Below, one piece after another: positions 36,321-44,568 of a stretch of 64,000 bases of DNA. Under the pieces are notes generated by a model, which searched no databases, was not told the DNA's origin, and worked only from the letters and a program-made list of their open reading frames with translations. The DNA comes from Rhodovastum atsumiense (GTDB taxonomy: Bacteria; Pseudomonadota; Alphaproteobacteria; Acetobacterales; Acetobacteraceae), in contig NZ_OW485601.1 of NCBI RefSeq assembly GCF_937425535.1, forward strand, positions 4,819,501-4,883,500, in the 5' to 3' direction. Within the stretch, counting starts at the first letter, position 1, and each line of letters begins with the position of its first letter. The translations under genes were made by a program, and so were the position numbers.

Positions 36321-36854
36321 TCACTCCGTCCCGTCATCCGGCTCGCTTGTCCGGATATCCACCATCAGCTCGTTTCCAAGTCGTTCCAGATCCTCGCGCA
36401 CCAAATCCACCGCCTCGGCGGCCGGGGCGCGCAGGCGGATCTCGGCGCGGAACAGGTGCTCGCCGGAGAACGACCCGCTCAGCACGTCGGTGGTGAGTTC
36501 CTCGATGTTCACGCCCCGGTTCGCCAGCGCCTGGGTGATGTCGCGCACGATGCCCGGGCGGTCCTGGCCGATCAGTTCCACCTGGAAGGCGGTATGGGCG
36601 ATGGAGACCGTCTGGGCGCTGCCTTCCTGCACCAGCACACGCAGCCCACCCGACTGGTAGGCTGCTACCGCCTCGGAGAACCCGGCCAGCTCCGCGCGCG
36701 GCACCGCGACCAGGGCGATACCGGCGAACTGCCCGGCCAGCCGCGCCATCCGGCTCTCCAGCCAGTTGCCGCCGCGGGCGGCGACCTCTTCCGACAACTG
36801 GCGCACCACGCCGGGCCGATCGGGGCCGACCAGAGTCAGAATCAGGGAAGCCAT
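36321..36854 (-). CDS. ACT-domain protein (GcvR-like)
   Basis: 177 residues with two tandem ACT domains: LILTLVGPDRPGVVRQLSEE...GNWLESRMARLAGQFAGI, then FQVELIGQDRPGIVRDITQA...GVNIEELTTDVLSGSFSGE. This is the layout of GcvR, the glycine-cleavage-system regulator, and related amino-acid-sensing proteins. The ATG at 36854 fits the family start; the longer frame to 36929 adds a basic run without homology. No DNA-binding domain. The neighbourhood (36-38.5 kb) is free of IS elements. Confidence 0.85.
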   Translation of the reverse strand: MASLILTLVGPDRPGVVRQLSEEVAARGGNWLESRMARLAGQFAGIALVAVPRAELAGFSEAVAAYQSGGLRVLVQEGSAQTVSIAHTAFQVELIGQDRPGIVRDITQALANRGVNIEELTTDVLSGSFSGEHLFRAEIRLRAPAAEAVDLVREDLERLGNELMVDIRTSEPDDGTE

Positions 36855-37043
36855 TTCCACGGCGCTGCTCCTTCCACTGCGGCGCGGAGAGTGGCGGCGG
36901 CGGCCGCGTGTGGCAAGCCGTCCCGGCACCGCCGGGACGCTTTCGTTGCCAACCCGCCCCGCCGGGACGGCGACTCGCCGCCGCTGCCCCGGCCCCGAGT
37001 AGCCGTCCCGGCGCTGCCTCGCCGCCGTGCCGCGCGCCGGGAC

Positions 37044-38024
37044 TCAGCCCACCCGCACGACGGTGCGCCCGCGCAGCTTACCCTCCACCACCTGCCGGGT
37101 GGCCTCGATCGCCCCGTCCAGCCCGATCTCGGTGGTGGCGCGGGCCAGCGTCGCCGGATCCAGGTCCTCGGCCAGGCGCTGCCAGGCGCGCTGGCGGCGC
37201 GGGATCGGCGCCATGACGCTGTCGATTCCCAGCAGCGCCACGCCGCGCAAGATGAAGGGCGCCACCGAGGTCGGCAGGTCCAGCCCGCCCGCCAGTCCGC
37301 AGGCCGCGACCGCCCCACCGTAGCGACACCCCGCCAGCAGATTCGCGAGCGTGTGGCTGCCCACCGCGTCGATCGCCGCCGCCCAGCGCTCCTTCTGCAG
37401 CGGCTTGCCGGGGGCGCTCAGCTCCGCCCGGTCGATCACCTCGGCCGCGCCCAGTTCCTTGAGGTAGGCCGCCTCGCCGGGACGGCCGGTGCTGGCCACC
37501 ACGTGCCAGCCGCGCCGCGCCAGCAGCGCGATCGCGACGGAGCCGACGCCGCCCGCTGCCCCGGTCACTACCACCTTGCCGCGCGCGGGCTCCAGCCCAT
37601 GGTCCTCCAGCGCCAGCACCGTCAGCATGGCGGTGTAGCCTGCGGTGCCGATCGCCATGGCCTGGGCGGGGGTGAACCCGGCGGGCTGGGGCAGCAGCCA
37701 GTCGGCCTTCACCCGGGCGCGTTCGGCCCAGCCGCCGAGATGCGTCTCGCCCACGCCCCAGCCGTTCAGGATCACCGCATCGCCCGGCGCGAAGCGCGCA
37801 TCGGTCGAGACCTCGACCACGCCCGCCAGGTCGATGCCCGGCACCATCGGCCAGCGCCGCACCACCGGGGCCAGCCCGGTCACCGCGAGTCCATCCTTAT
37901 AATTGACGCCGGAATGGGTAACGCGGAGCGTGACCTCTCCTTCCATCAGTTCGGACTCGGGCAGGTCGGTGAGGGCGGCGTGGGGGACCCCGTTCTCGCC
38001 CCGGGTCAGCAACACGGCCTGCAT
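37044..38024 (-). CDS. acuI: acrylyl-CoA reductase-type MDR oxidoreductase (AcuI/YhdH)
   Basis: 326-residue zinc-free medium-chain dehydrogenase/reductase. Motifs: VTHSGVNYKDGLAVTG, MVPGIDLAGVVEVS, DAVILNGWGVGETHLGGWAE (the YhdH/AcuI signature), MAIGTAGYTAMLTVLALE and nucleotide-binding VVVTGAAGGVGSVAIALLAR with STGRP suggesting NADPH preference. The known reaction for AcuI is NADPH-dependent reduction of acryloyl-CoA to propionyl-CoA, protecting against acrylate. Start and length are normal. 38025-38346 upstream is GC-rich and holds no gene I can support. Confidence 0.9.
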   Translation of the reverse strand: MQAVLLTRGENGVPHAALTDLPESELMEGEVTLRVTHSGVNYKDGLAVTGLAPVVRRWPMVPGIDLAGVVEVSTDARFAPGDAVILNGWGVGETHLGGWAERARVKADWLLPQPAGFTPAQAMAIGTAGYTAMLTVLALEDHGLEPARGKVVVTGAAGGVGSVAIALLARRGWHVVASTGRPGEAAYLKELGAAEVIDRAELSAPGKPLQKERWAAAIDAVGSHTLANLLAGCRYGGAVAACGLAGGLDLPTSVAPFILRGVALLGIDSVMAPIPRRQRAWQRLAEDLDPATLARATTEIGLDGAIEATRQVVEGKLRGRTVVRVG

Positions 38025-38346
38025 GATGGTTTCCTCCGCATCTCTGTTCTGTCGGTCCGGTATCGAGTTTCGTCACTCAGCTATGCCAGAGCGGTCGCGC
38101 GCGGGCTATGGGGCGGGCGAGGGGGGCGGGCGAGGGGGTCGCGCCGTGCAGATCGAGTGATTTCACCGCCCGGGCGCGTCCGCGCTGGCGGGATTCCCGG
38201 TGCCGATCGGGCCGGTGCGCGAGTTGCTGCAGGTCAGTGGGTTGCGGCCGCCCTGCCTGATTGCGTGTGAGGGATATCTTGCCCGGGGGCGTGGGAAGGC
38301 GGCATGCTGCCGGTCGCCCTTTTCTGCCCTGTGTCCGGACCGCTCC

Positions 38347-38547
38347 ATGCTGCGCTTCGTCCTGACCGTGCTGCTCGCCATCCTGACGCTGGCGTTGTTC
38401 GTCAGGCTGGTCACAACGTCGCGGCCGTTCCGCGCAGCCGTGCTGCTGATCGTTGCCGGTTTCGTGCTCGCCTGGCTGTGGACGCATAATCCCCGCCCAT
38501 CCTACTGGCAGGTCGACCCGATTCCGACCGAGGGCCTGCGTCGCTGA
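38347..38547 (+). CDS. small membrane protein
   Basis: 66 residues with two probable membrane helices (MLRFVLTVLLAILTLALFVR and AAVLLIVAGFVLAWLW) and a short C-terminal tail ending PIPTEGLRR. I chose ATG 38347 because the upstream extension to 38200 is arginine/cysteine-rich and unlike a protein start. No recognised family. Confidence 0.55.
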   Translation: MLRFVLTVLLAILTLALFVRLVTTSRPFRAAVLLIVAGFVLAWLWTHNPRPSYWQVDPIPTEGLRR

Positions 38548-38739
38548 AAAACGGGATCCAAGGGCGTTGCGGTATCATGTAGCACAAGCCACCGTTGGCC
38601 GAGCAGCGCGCATCGGCGCGGGTATGCCTGAAAGTCGCAAGGCTCCGACGAAAGTGACGGTCTTACAGTGGCCGTGCAGCATCCCAGCCCGCAACCGCTC
38701 GCCTTGCGGGGGCCGACCATGCAGGCGCGCCATTTTGGT

Positions 38740-38925
38740 GCTGGCAGCGGTTTCGTCGAGTGACCTGGGCGGAACTGCCGCGCTCACCAGGGCACGTCTT
38801 CTACGACCGTCTCCAGATCGAGTTGGTTGGCACCGGGTTCGACGCCTTCGTTGAGAATGCGTGCGCCCCTTACCACGCGGCGAAGTGTGGCCGCTCGTTG
38901 CTACCGTTGGGCCGCTATTTCCGCA
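38740..38925 (+). pseudogene. IS1182-family transposase N-terminal fragment
   Basis: VTWAELPRSPGHVFYDRLQI, ELVGTGFDAFVENACAPYH and LLPLGRYFR match the N-terminus of the transposase at 20986 (AWAELPRSPGHALYDRLQS). The sequence after YFR is unrelated. 38548-38739 carries nothing I can identify. Confidence 0.7.
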
Positions 38926-38985
38926 GTAAGCGTCGGCCGATGACCGCGGTATTTGCCGTCGGCGCCGAGCGGGTGCTGGGCTACT

Positions 38986-39221
38986 TTTTCCAGTGCCAGG
39001 GGAGCATTTCGCTGGTGCGCTGAATGGGATGATCGGCGATGCGGCCGAGGATATCGGTGAGGTAGGCTTGCGGGTCGATGCTGTTCAGCTTGCAGGTCTC
39101 GATGATGGTGTAGATGCAGGCGGCGCGACGGCCGCCCGGGTCGGAGCCGCAGAAGAGGCAGAAGAGGTGGTTGCGCCTACCGAGGACCGGGGGGCGCATG
39201 GTTCTTTCGGCCGCGTTGTTG
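38986..39221 (-). pseudogene. IS66 TnpC C-terminal fragment
   Basis: NNAAERTMRPPVLGRRN, then GSDPGGRRAACIYTIIETCK, SIDPQAYLTDILGRIADHPI, and ending TSEMLPWHWKK: the catalytic Glu region and C-terminus of IS66 TnpC. It begins abruptly at the junction with the IS1380 fragment near 39221. Confidence 0.8.
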
Positions 39222-40136
39222 CTCTGAACTGCGTCGCGTCAACCGGCGGTGCGCCGCCGCGCAACGCCAGCAGTGCCGCCTGCGCCTCGGCGCGCCGTAC
39301 CCGCACATCGTCGGCGAGCGACTCCACCATCTGGTCGAGTTCGGCGTTGCCGGACAGGCCGAAGATGTAGCGCAGGCCGTTCTCTTCGCACCACGCCATC
39401 ACCTCATGGCGGCCGTAGTGGCTGTCACCGCGCAGGATGATGCGCGTGTTGGGCCAGTGCGTGCGGATGCGGCGCATCATACGCCGCACATGGGCGCGGA
39501 TCTCCACCCTGCTTGGCGTCTTGCCCGGGCGGAATACGACCGCCACCGGACGCGTGGTGGCGGCGTCGTAGACGTGGATCGGCAGAAAGCGCCGCTCATC
39601 GTAATTGGTGTGAAACAGAGCCAGCTGCTGGTTGCCATGTGCGACATCACAGGTGTCATCGATGTCCAGCGTGACAGTGACCGGGGGGCGCGCATAGCTG
39701 GCGCAGTAGCGGTCGACCAGGGCGTAGGTCATGCGGATCACCTCGCGCATGGTCGGCGCCTTGGCCGCTTTCGCGGTCAAGCCCAGCGCAACATGGTCGG
39801 CTGCGAGCACAAGTCGCCGCCGCTGTCCTGCAGGCGGCCACAGGCGAGCTTGAAGGCCGGGTCGCCGCGCAGCTGGTCGAGGTCGTCGGCATCCTCGTAG
39901 CCGCAGGCAATGGCGAGGATGCGGGCGCGCAGGATGTCACTGACAGCGTGCGTCACGAACAGCGGGGTGCGGGGATCAGCGATCAGGCTGGCCAGTGTTT
40001 CGGCGATGCCGAGCTGCCGTTCCACCTCGCCGAGCAGCAGCATGCCGCCATCGGAGGTGATGCGCCCGCCGTCGAAGGCGGCGGTCAGTTTCTTGCGGCC
40101 CACAGCTGGAAAGCTGAACTCCGATAAGAGCACCAC
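39222..40136 (-). pseudogene. IS1380-family transposase, frameshifted and truncated
   Basis: N-terminus: KKLTAAFDGGRITSDGGMLL, LFVTHAVSDILRARILAIAC, CGRLQDSGGDLCSQPT. Near 39800 the frame shifts, and the rest continues as PPVTVTLDIDDTCDVAHGNQ, LALFHTNYDERRFLPIHVYD, NTRIILRGDSHYGRHEVMAW, to the middle of the protein, where the IS66 fragment replaces the C-terminus. IS1380 proteins have all these motifs in one frame of about 450 residues. Confidence 0.85.
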
Positions 40137-40388
40137 AGTATAGACCGTGCCTCATCCGTGGCCCGGCATGGTAAGTTTTAGATATCTCTGTCAACAAAAT
40201 GCATGCACGCTGAAGATCGCGCTCAATGCCGTGGCGCAAGTGTGTTATGTACATACCGCTGCAGAAGGTATCAGGCTACCTGATAGAAGAATGTTTTGAA
40301 AGTCTTCAGGCGCGCACTTGCATTTTTGCTTCCAATAACGGCTGTGTAACGCTTTTTGGGAGTCGGGTAATATTTTTCAGAAATTGGA

Positions 40389-40819
40389 TAACACTATTTC
40401 GGTGCGGTGAAACACAAGTTTTGGAAAAGCGGATACCGCCAGCATGCGGTGTTTTTGGGGTGAAATGCCGGTACCGCACCGTCCCGACACCGTATAATAC
40501 GGGTGCGTTGGACGGAACGGCTGCGCCGAGGCGAGCCGGATCAAGGCAGGGCTGAGCCGATCGGGCGTAGCTCTTGGGGTGGCGAACCCGATAACGTCCA
40601 TCGGAATATCAATCAAGGGAGACAACCATGTCACCATTGCGCACGCGAATGATCGGGGACATGGCCCTGGCCAGTTTGAAAGAGGGAAGCCGCAAGCATC
40701 CAACAAAGTTTCTGCGGCAGCTGCGCACCAGAAAAATTGCTAATTCGTTCCAAAAAAGTGTTTCCCCCACTTTCGCGAAAGGACCGGAATTTGTGTTTCA
40801 CAAATCCGAAAATGTGTTA
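40389..40819. repeat. segment bounded by 36-bp imperfect inverted repeats
   Basis: 40389-40424 and, inverted, 40784-40819 share about 28 of 36 positions: TAACAC, TTTCGG, then GTGAAACACAA identical in both. The 430-bp interval contains the integrase-like remnant at 40628. This looks like a miniature or internally deleted element. 40137-40388 has no gene. Confidence 0.6.
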
Positions 40820-40852
40820 CGCAGCACCAGAGTAACGAGGGGACGATGCTGA
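40628..40852 (+). pseudogene. tyrosine-recombinase N-terminal remnant
   Basis: MSPLRTRMIGDMALASLKEG resembles the opening of IS-borne phage-type integrases (usually continuing ...RKAYIxxVRQLAxHY). AAGGGAG precedes the ATG. Similarity ends after about 30 residues and no catalytic Arg-His-Tyr region exists. The tail runs into one of the inverted repeats. Confidence 0.45.
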
Positions 40853-41039
40853 GATGCGTGCTTGGGGTGCATGCAAGTGAAAGTATGCAAGCGAGAGAGA
40901 AAGCGTTACCAGCCTCGCGGCAGTTTCGGACCGCTCGCCATGCAGCGACACCAGCCCGGCTCATTCACGTGCGCCGTCATGGAAACGGGGGTAACCGCAG
41001 TGAGGCGCCGGGATTACGCCGGGACCTTGCCCTTGGACG

Positions 41040-41400
41040 CCACGTAGCCGCGCCTTGGCCGCGGGGCCGTCGAGCTTACCCGCCTCGAGCGGCGCGCAGG
41101 GATCACCTCGATTCCGTTGCGGTGGGCGCGGGCGATCTCCAGCGCCGCCGCATAGGTCGCCGCGAGCCGCCAGCATGGCGTCGATCCCGTCCTCGACCGC
41201 GCGCGGCAACGGTCGCAAGCTGATACGGCGCTCCCCCGCCTGTGCAGCGCTCACCTCTCCGGCTGAGCCTCAAGATCCCATCGCCGCCGTAACCAGGGCG
41301 GTGGCGCGCGCCAGGTCGCTGGCTGGGCCGCCGCCTGCACCGGGCGCCCCCAGGATGATTTCTTCGGCGGCGCCCTCGGCCAGCACGGTCGCGCGTCACA
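41040..41400 (-). pseudogene. decayed FtsH-type M41 peptidase fragment
   Basis: Minus strand reads RATVLAEGAAEEIILGAPGAGGGPASDLARATALVTAAMGS then a stop. After a frame change it reads LRPLPRAVEDGIDAMLAAR and YAAALEIARAHRNGIEVIPA. AEEIILG...SDLARAT is the third-zinc-ligand region of M41 metallopeptidases and matches AEEELLG...ESDLARAT of the gene at 44569. AAA domain and HEAGH are absent. A relic of a second, related protease. 40853-41039 is unassigned. Confidence 0.55.
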
Positions 41401-41479
41401 GCTTTGGCCGCTCGAGACAGGCGGTCCAACCGTAAGCGTAAGCTGATGACCGCCTACCACGCATTCCCGTAATCGGGGA

Positions 41480-41730
41480 TGGTCTCGCCCACGCGGACGA
41501 GCGGCCGCGCCGCCAGCCGGTGCGCACGCCGCTGCCGCCGGGTCTGCCGCGCCAAACCGTCGTCCATGAGCCGCCCTGTACCTGCCCCGGCTGCGGCGGC
41601 ACCACCTTCAGCCGCATCGGCGATGACGAACGCGAAGTGCTCGAATACGTCCCGGCCAACTTCAAGGTGATCAAGCATGTTCGCCCGAAGCTGAGCTGCC
41701 GCGCCTGCGAGACCGTCATGCGCGGCGAGC
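41480..41730 (+). pseudogene. IS66 TnpC zinc-ribbon fragment
   Basis: HEPPCTCPGCGGTTFSRIGD, DEREVLEYVPANFKVIKHVR and PKLSCRACETV are the zinc-binding N-terminal region of IS66 TnpC. Both sides are cut; the right side joins the ISAzo13 remnant. Confidence 0.8.
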
Positions 41731-41754
41731 GAGGCGCGGGCTGCCGGACGCGGC

Positions 41755-42846
41755 GGGATCACCGCGGTCGCCGAAGCGACCGGGGTTGCACGTAGCACGA
41801 TCAATCGGGGGCTGGCGGACCTGCGCTCGGGTACGCAACCTGGCAGCCAGCGCGTCCGCCGGGGGAGGCAGCAAGCCAGCGACCGAGACGCAACCTGGGC
41901 TTTTGGCGGCACTGAGGAGTTGGTACAATCGTCCATCCGTGGTGACCCGTAAGCGGCACTGCGCTGGGCCAGCATAGAGCCAGCGCCATCTCTCGGCCGC
42001 GTTCGCCACACGTGGGTTCGTGGCCGGACAGAAGCTGGTCGGGCGGTTGTAGGCACGCTGGGCTTCAGCCTGCAGGCCAACCGCAAGACCCGCGAGGGCA
42101 CGCAGCATCCCGACCGCAACGCTCAGTTCGAACACATCAACGCCGCCGTGGCCGTCTTCCAGGCGGCCGGACAACCGGCGATCTCGGTTGACACGAAGAA
42201 GAAGGAGCTTGTCGGAGATTTCAGGAACGGCGGATGTGAACTGCGGCCAAAGGGACAACCCGAAGCGGTTCGTGTCCACGATTTCGCCATTCCCGAACTC
42301 GGCAAAGCCGTGCCCTACGGCGTCTACGACATCGCCGCCAATGCCGGGTGGGTCAGCGTCGGCATCGATCACGACACCGCCGTCTTCGCTGTCGAGGCCA
42401 TCCGCCGCTGGTGGCACGACCTCGGCACCACCCGCTATCCCGCCGCGACGAAGCTGCTGATCACCGCCGACTGCGGCGGCAGCAACGGCACACGGGTGCG
42501 GCTGTGGAAGCACGAGTTGCAAGCCCTGGCCGACGAAATCGGCATCGCCATTACCGTCTGCCACCTGCCGCCGGGCACCAGCAAGTGGAACCGAATCGAG
42601 CACCGCCTGTTCGCCTTCATCACCCAGAACTGGCGCGCGCCGTTGGTCAGCTATCAGGTGGTCGTGCAGCTGATCGCCAGCACCATCACCAGAACCGGCC
42701 TGACCGTCGCCTGTCGGCTCGACACCAACAGCTACGAGAAGGACGTCAAGGTTTCCGACACCGAGATGGCCAGCCTCGATATCCAAACCGCCAACTTCCA
42801 CGGCGAATGGAACTACACCATCAGACCAAGGTCGCCCTATAACTGA
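41755..42846 (+). pseudogene. ISAzo13-family transposase, 5' part decayed
   Basis: From 42148 one clean frame carries the DDE half: ISVDTKKKELVGDFRNGGCE, VHDFAIPELGKAVPYGVYDI, SVGIDHDTAVFAVEAIRRWW, LLITADCGGSNGTRVRLWKH, CHLPPGTSKWNRIEHRLFAF, ending GEWNYTIRP. Upstream (TAVAEATGVARSTINRGLAD at 41757, LGFSLQANRKTREGTQHPD at 42060) the same family continues in changing frames, so the 5' half is broken. The extreme N-terminus is missing. Confidence 0.82.
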
Positions 42847-42893
42847 AGCAGCTATTCGGGTTCAGGTCCTAAATTCACCCATAAGGTTCCTGG

Positions 42894-43175
42894 TCAGGGG
42901 GCGCCTTTCTTGATCGCCCGGGCGGCGCCCCCTCGGGGTCGCACGGCCTCGTCCGCCGGTCGCCCGTGACCATGGTGTTCCAGCAAATCGTTGATGGCGC
43001 GGGCGAGCAGGGCCTGGACGGTGGTGTCCTGCGCGGCGGCCAGCATCCGAAGGGCGCGTTTGACCGCTGGATCGAAATGCGCGCCGACCCACACCGCGCC
43101 GATCCGGGACGGCTGACGCCGCGATCCGGCGTCAGCCTCGGCGGGTGTGTGGGCGGGTTCCAGGGACTTCGTCAT
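42894..43175 (-). CDS. ribbon-helix-helix DNA-binding protein
   Basis: 93 residues from ATG 43175, with AAGGAG just upstream. The central segment RIGAVWVGAHFDPAVKRALR then MLAAAQDTTVQALLARAIND is a ribbon-helix-helix of the antitoxin-like type found with plasmid genes; both tails are flexible and basic. The upstream frame to 43304 would run through the operator region and is unlikely. Transcribed divergently from the GIY-YIG gene across about 100 bp that contain two palindromes, so it is the obvious candidate regulator of that operon. No toxin gene adjoins it. Confidence 0.78.
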   Translation of the reverse strand: MTKSLEPAHTPAEADAGSRRQPSRIGAVWVGAHFDPAVKRALRMLAAAQDTTVQALLARAINDLLEHHGHGRPADEAVRPRGGAARAIKKGAP

Positions 43176-43232
43176 CGACTCCTTATCAGGTGGCGCACCA
43201 GGGGCTGCACGACCGATATCCACGAGGTGCAT

Positions 43233-43268
43233 TTCACAATCAAGTGTGAATCCTAAAAGTCGACTTTT
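43233..43268. promoter_or_regulatory. two palindromic operator candidates between divergent genes
   Basis: TTCACA-(6 bp)-TGTGAA occupies 43233-43250 and the perfect 14-bp palindrome AAAAGTCGACTTTT occupies 43255-43268, ending 5 bp before the ATG at 43274. The patch is AT-rich in GC-rich surroundings. Ribbon-helix-helix dimers bind short inverted repeats, so these could be the sites of the 42894 product; the second would overlap the ribosome-binding region if 43274 is the true start. Confidence 0.6.
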
Positions 43269-43273
43269 CATAC

Positions 43274-44566
43274 ATGCATCGATCGAGCACAACTCAGGCG
43301 CCAATCACTCTGCTGGATGATCGCGTGAAAACCCCCACTTCTTACCAAGTTCCTCTTCGGTCAACGATTTCCACTCTGCCATCGGCACGGCCGATCCTCA
43401 TCTACGAGATCCGTCGCACCGCCGACGGCAAGCGCTACGTCGGCCTCACACAGCGTCCGCTGCCGGTCCGCTTCACCGCCCATTGCGCCGACGCCATGCG
43501 CGACGGCGGCCGCCGCGGGCGGCACGGCACGATCACCGAGGCGATCCGCGAGGTGCTCCGGGCAGGCCAGAAGCCGCGTGAGCGCTTCATCACCAAGGTG
43601 CTCGAGGTCTGCGCCGACCTGACGCAGGCTCGTCGGGCCGAGAAGGCCTGGATCGCCCGTCTCGGCACTGCCGCCCCGACCGGCTTCAACCTGATGCCTG
43701 GCGGCGCCTCGGTTGGCGGCCCCGGCAATGCCAAGGAAATCTCGTTCTCCCATCCGGTGCGCGGCGAACTCCGCTTCCCAGCGATTTCCGCCGCGCTCGC
43801 CGACATCAACGCCGAGCGCCTGCGCAGCGGTTTTCGGCCGCTTGCGGAAGCCACGGTTTGCGCCCGCCTGGAACTCGGTTGGCCGACAGACGAGGCGTTC
43901 GAACTGGTCGATCATCGCGATGCGCGGACACGTCGACCGCCCTTTCTGTGGCATGGGCGGCGCTACGACAGCCTGCGCGACCTCGCCAGGGTGGAAGGAC
44001 TGCCGATTGCGACCGCGCGTTCGCGGCTGCACCGGGCTCGTCAGGCCGGTCATGGCGAAAGCCACGATGCCGGAACCGATCGGCGCTGCCACGCGACGCA
44101 GCAGCGATGCCGGGCGGCACGACTCGCTTTGCCGGATCCGCGTTCCTCGTCCGCGCCTCCGGTGGATGCGGCGACCTTCGCGCGCCTGACTGGCATACCG
44201 CGCGCCACGGTGCTGACGCGCTGGCACCGCCTGCGACGTCGGAACACCGACGTCGCTGAGCTCGACCCTACGATGGTGCTGGCGGCGCTGCAGACCCCGG
44301 TGGACCGCCGAGTGCATCTTACCCTCGTTCTGCCTGACGGCCGACGCGTCGCAGGCGGCGTCCGTGAGGTGATCCGGCAGGTGCTGGACGACCCAGGGCT
44401 GAAAGGGGGGCGCATCGAGCGACTGGGTGAATCGGCGATCCGCGCCCGCCTGCGCCGCCTGCCGGGCTGGCCGCAGGGTCCGTTCACGGAGGATGCCATA
44501 TCCTGGGCGTTCGGGTTCACACCGGGCCTCGCCGGCGCGGTGCATCCTCAGGCGAGGGGTGTCTGA
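43274..44566 (+). CDS. GIY-YIG nuclease-like protein
   Basis: 430 residues. A GIY-YIG-type domain covers about 40-140: PILIYEIRRTADGKRYVGLT (the two Tyr motifs as IYE and YVG), PVRFTAHCADA with the conserved Arg, then RRAEKAWIARLGTAAPTGFN with the Glu and Asn positions. The C-terminal 290 residues contain segments resembling DNA-reading helices of homing-type nucleases (YDSLRDLARVEGLPIATARS, TFARLTGIPRATVLTRWHRL). No good ribosome binding site precedes 43274; a GTG at 43325 is a possible start. It ends 2 bp before the AAA protease gene, a likely operon. Cutting activity and target are unproven. Confidence 0.75.
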   Translation: MHRSSTTQAPITLLDDRVKTPTSYQVPLRSTISTLPSARPILIYEIRRTADGKRYVGLTQRPLPVRFTAHCADAMRDGGRRGRHGTITEAIREVLRAGQKPRERFITKVLEVCADLTQARRAEKAWIARLGTAAPTGFNLMPGGASVGGPGNAKEISFSHPVRGELRFPAISAALADINAERLRSGFRPLAEATVCARLELGWPTDEAFELVDHRDARTRRPPFLWHGRRYDSLRDLARVEGLPIATARSRLHRARQAGHGESHDAGTDRRCHATQQRCRAARLALPDPRSSSAPPVDAATFARLTGIPRATVLTRWHRLRRRNTDVAELDPTMVLAALQTPVDRRVHLTLVLPDGRRVAGGVREVIRQVLDDPGLKGGRIERLGESAIRARLRRLPGWPQGPFTEDAISWAFGFTPGLAGAVHPQARGV

Positions 44567-44568
44567 CC

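Noticed and set aside
36929-38270. 604-residue plus-strand frame across the ACT and AcuI genes
   Set aside because: It is His/Arg/Gln-rich antisense sequence over two genes with clear family motifs on the minus strand.
42894-43304. Classical toxin-antitoxin pair
   Set aside because: The RHH protein looks antitoxin-like, but no small toxin adjoins it; left is ISAzo13 debris and right is the divergent nuclease operon.
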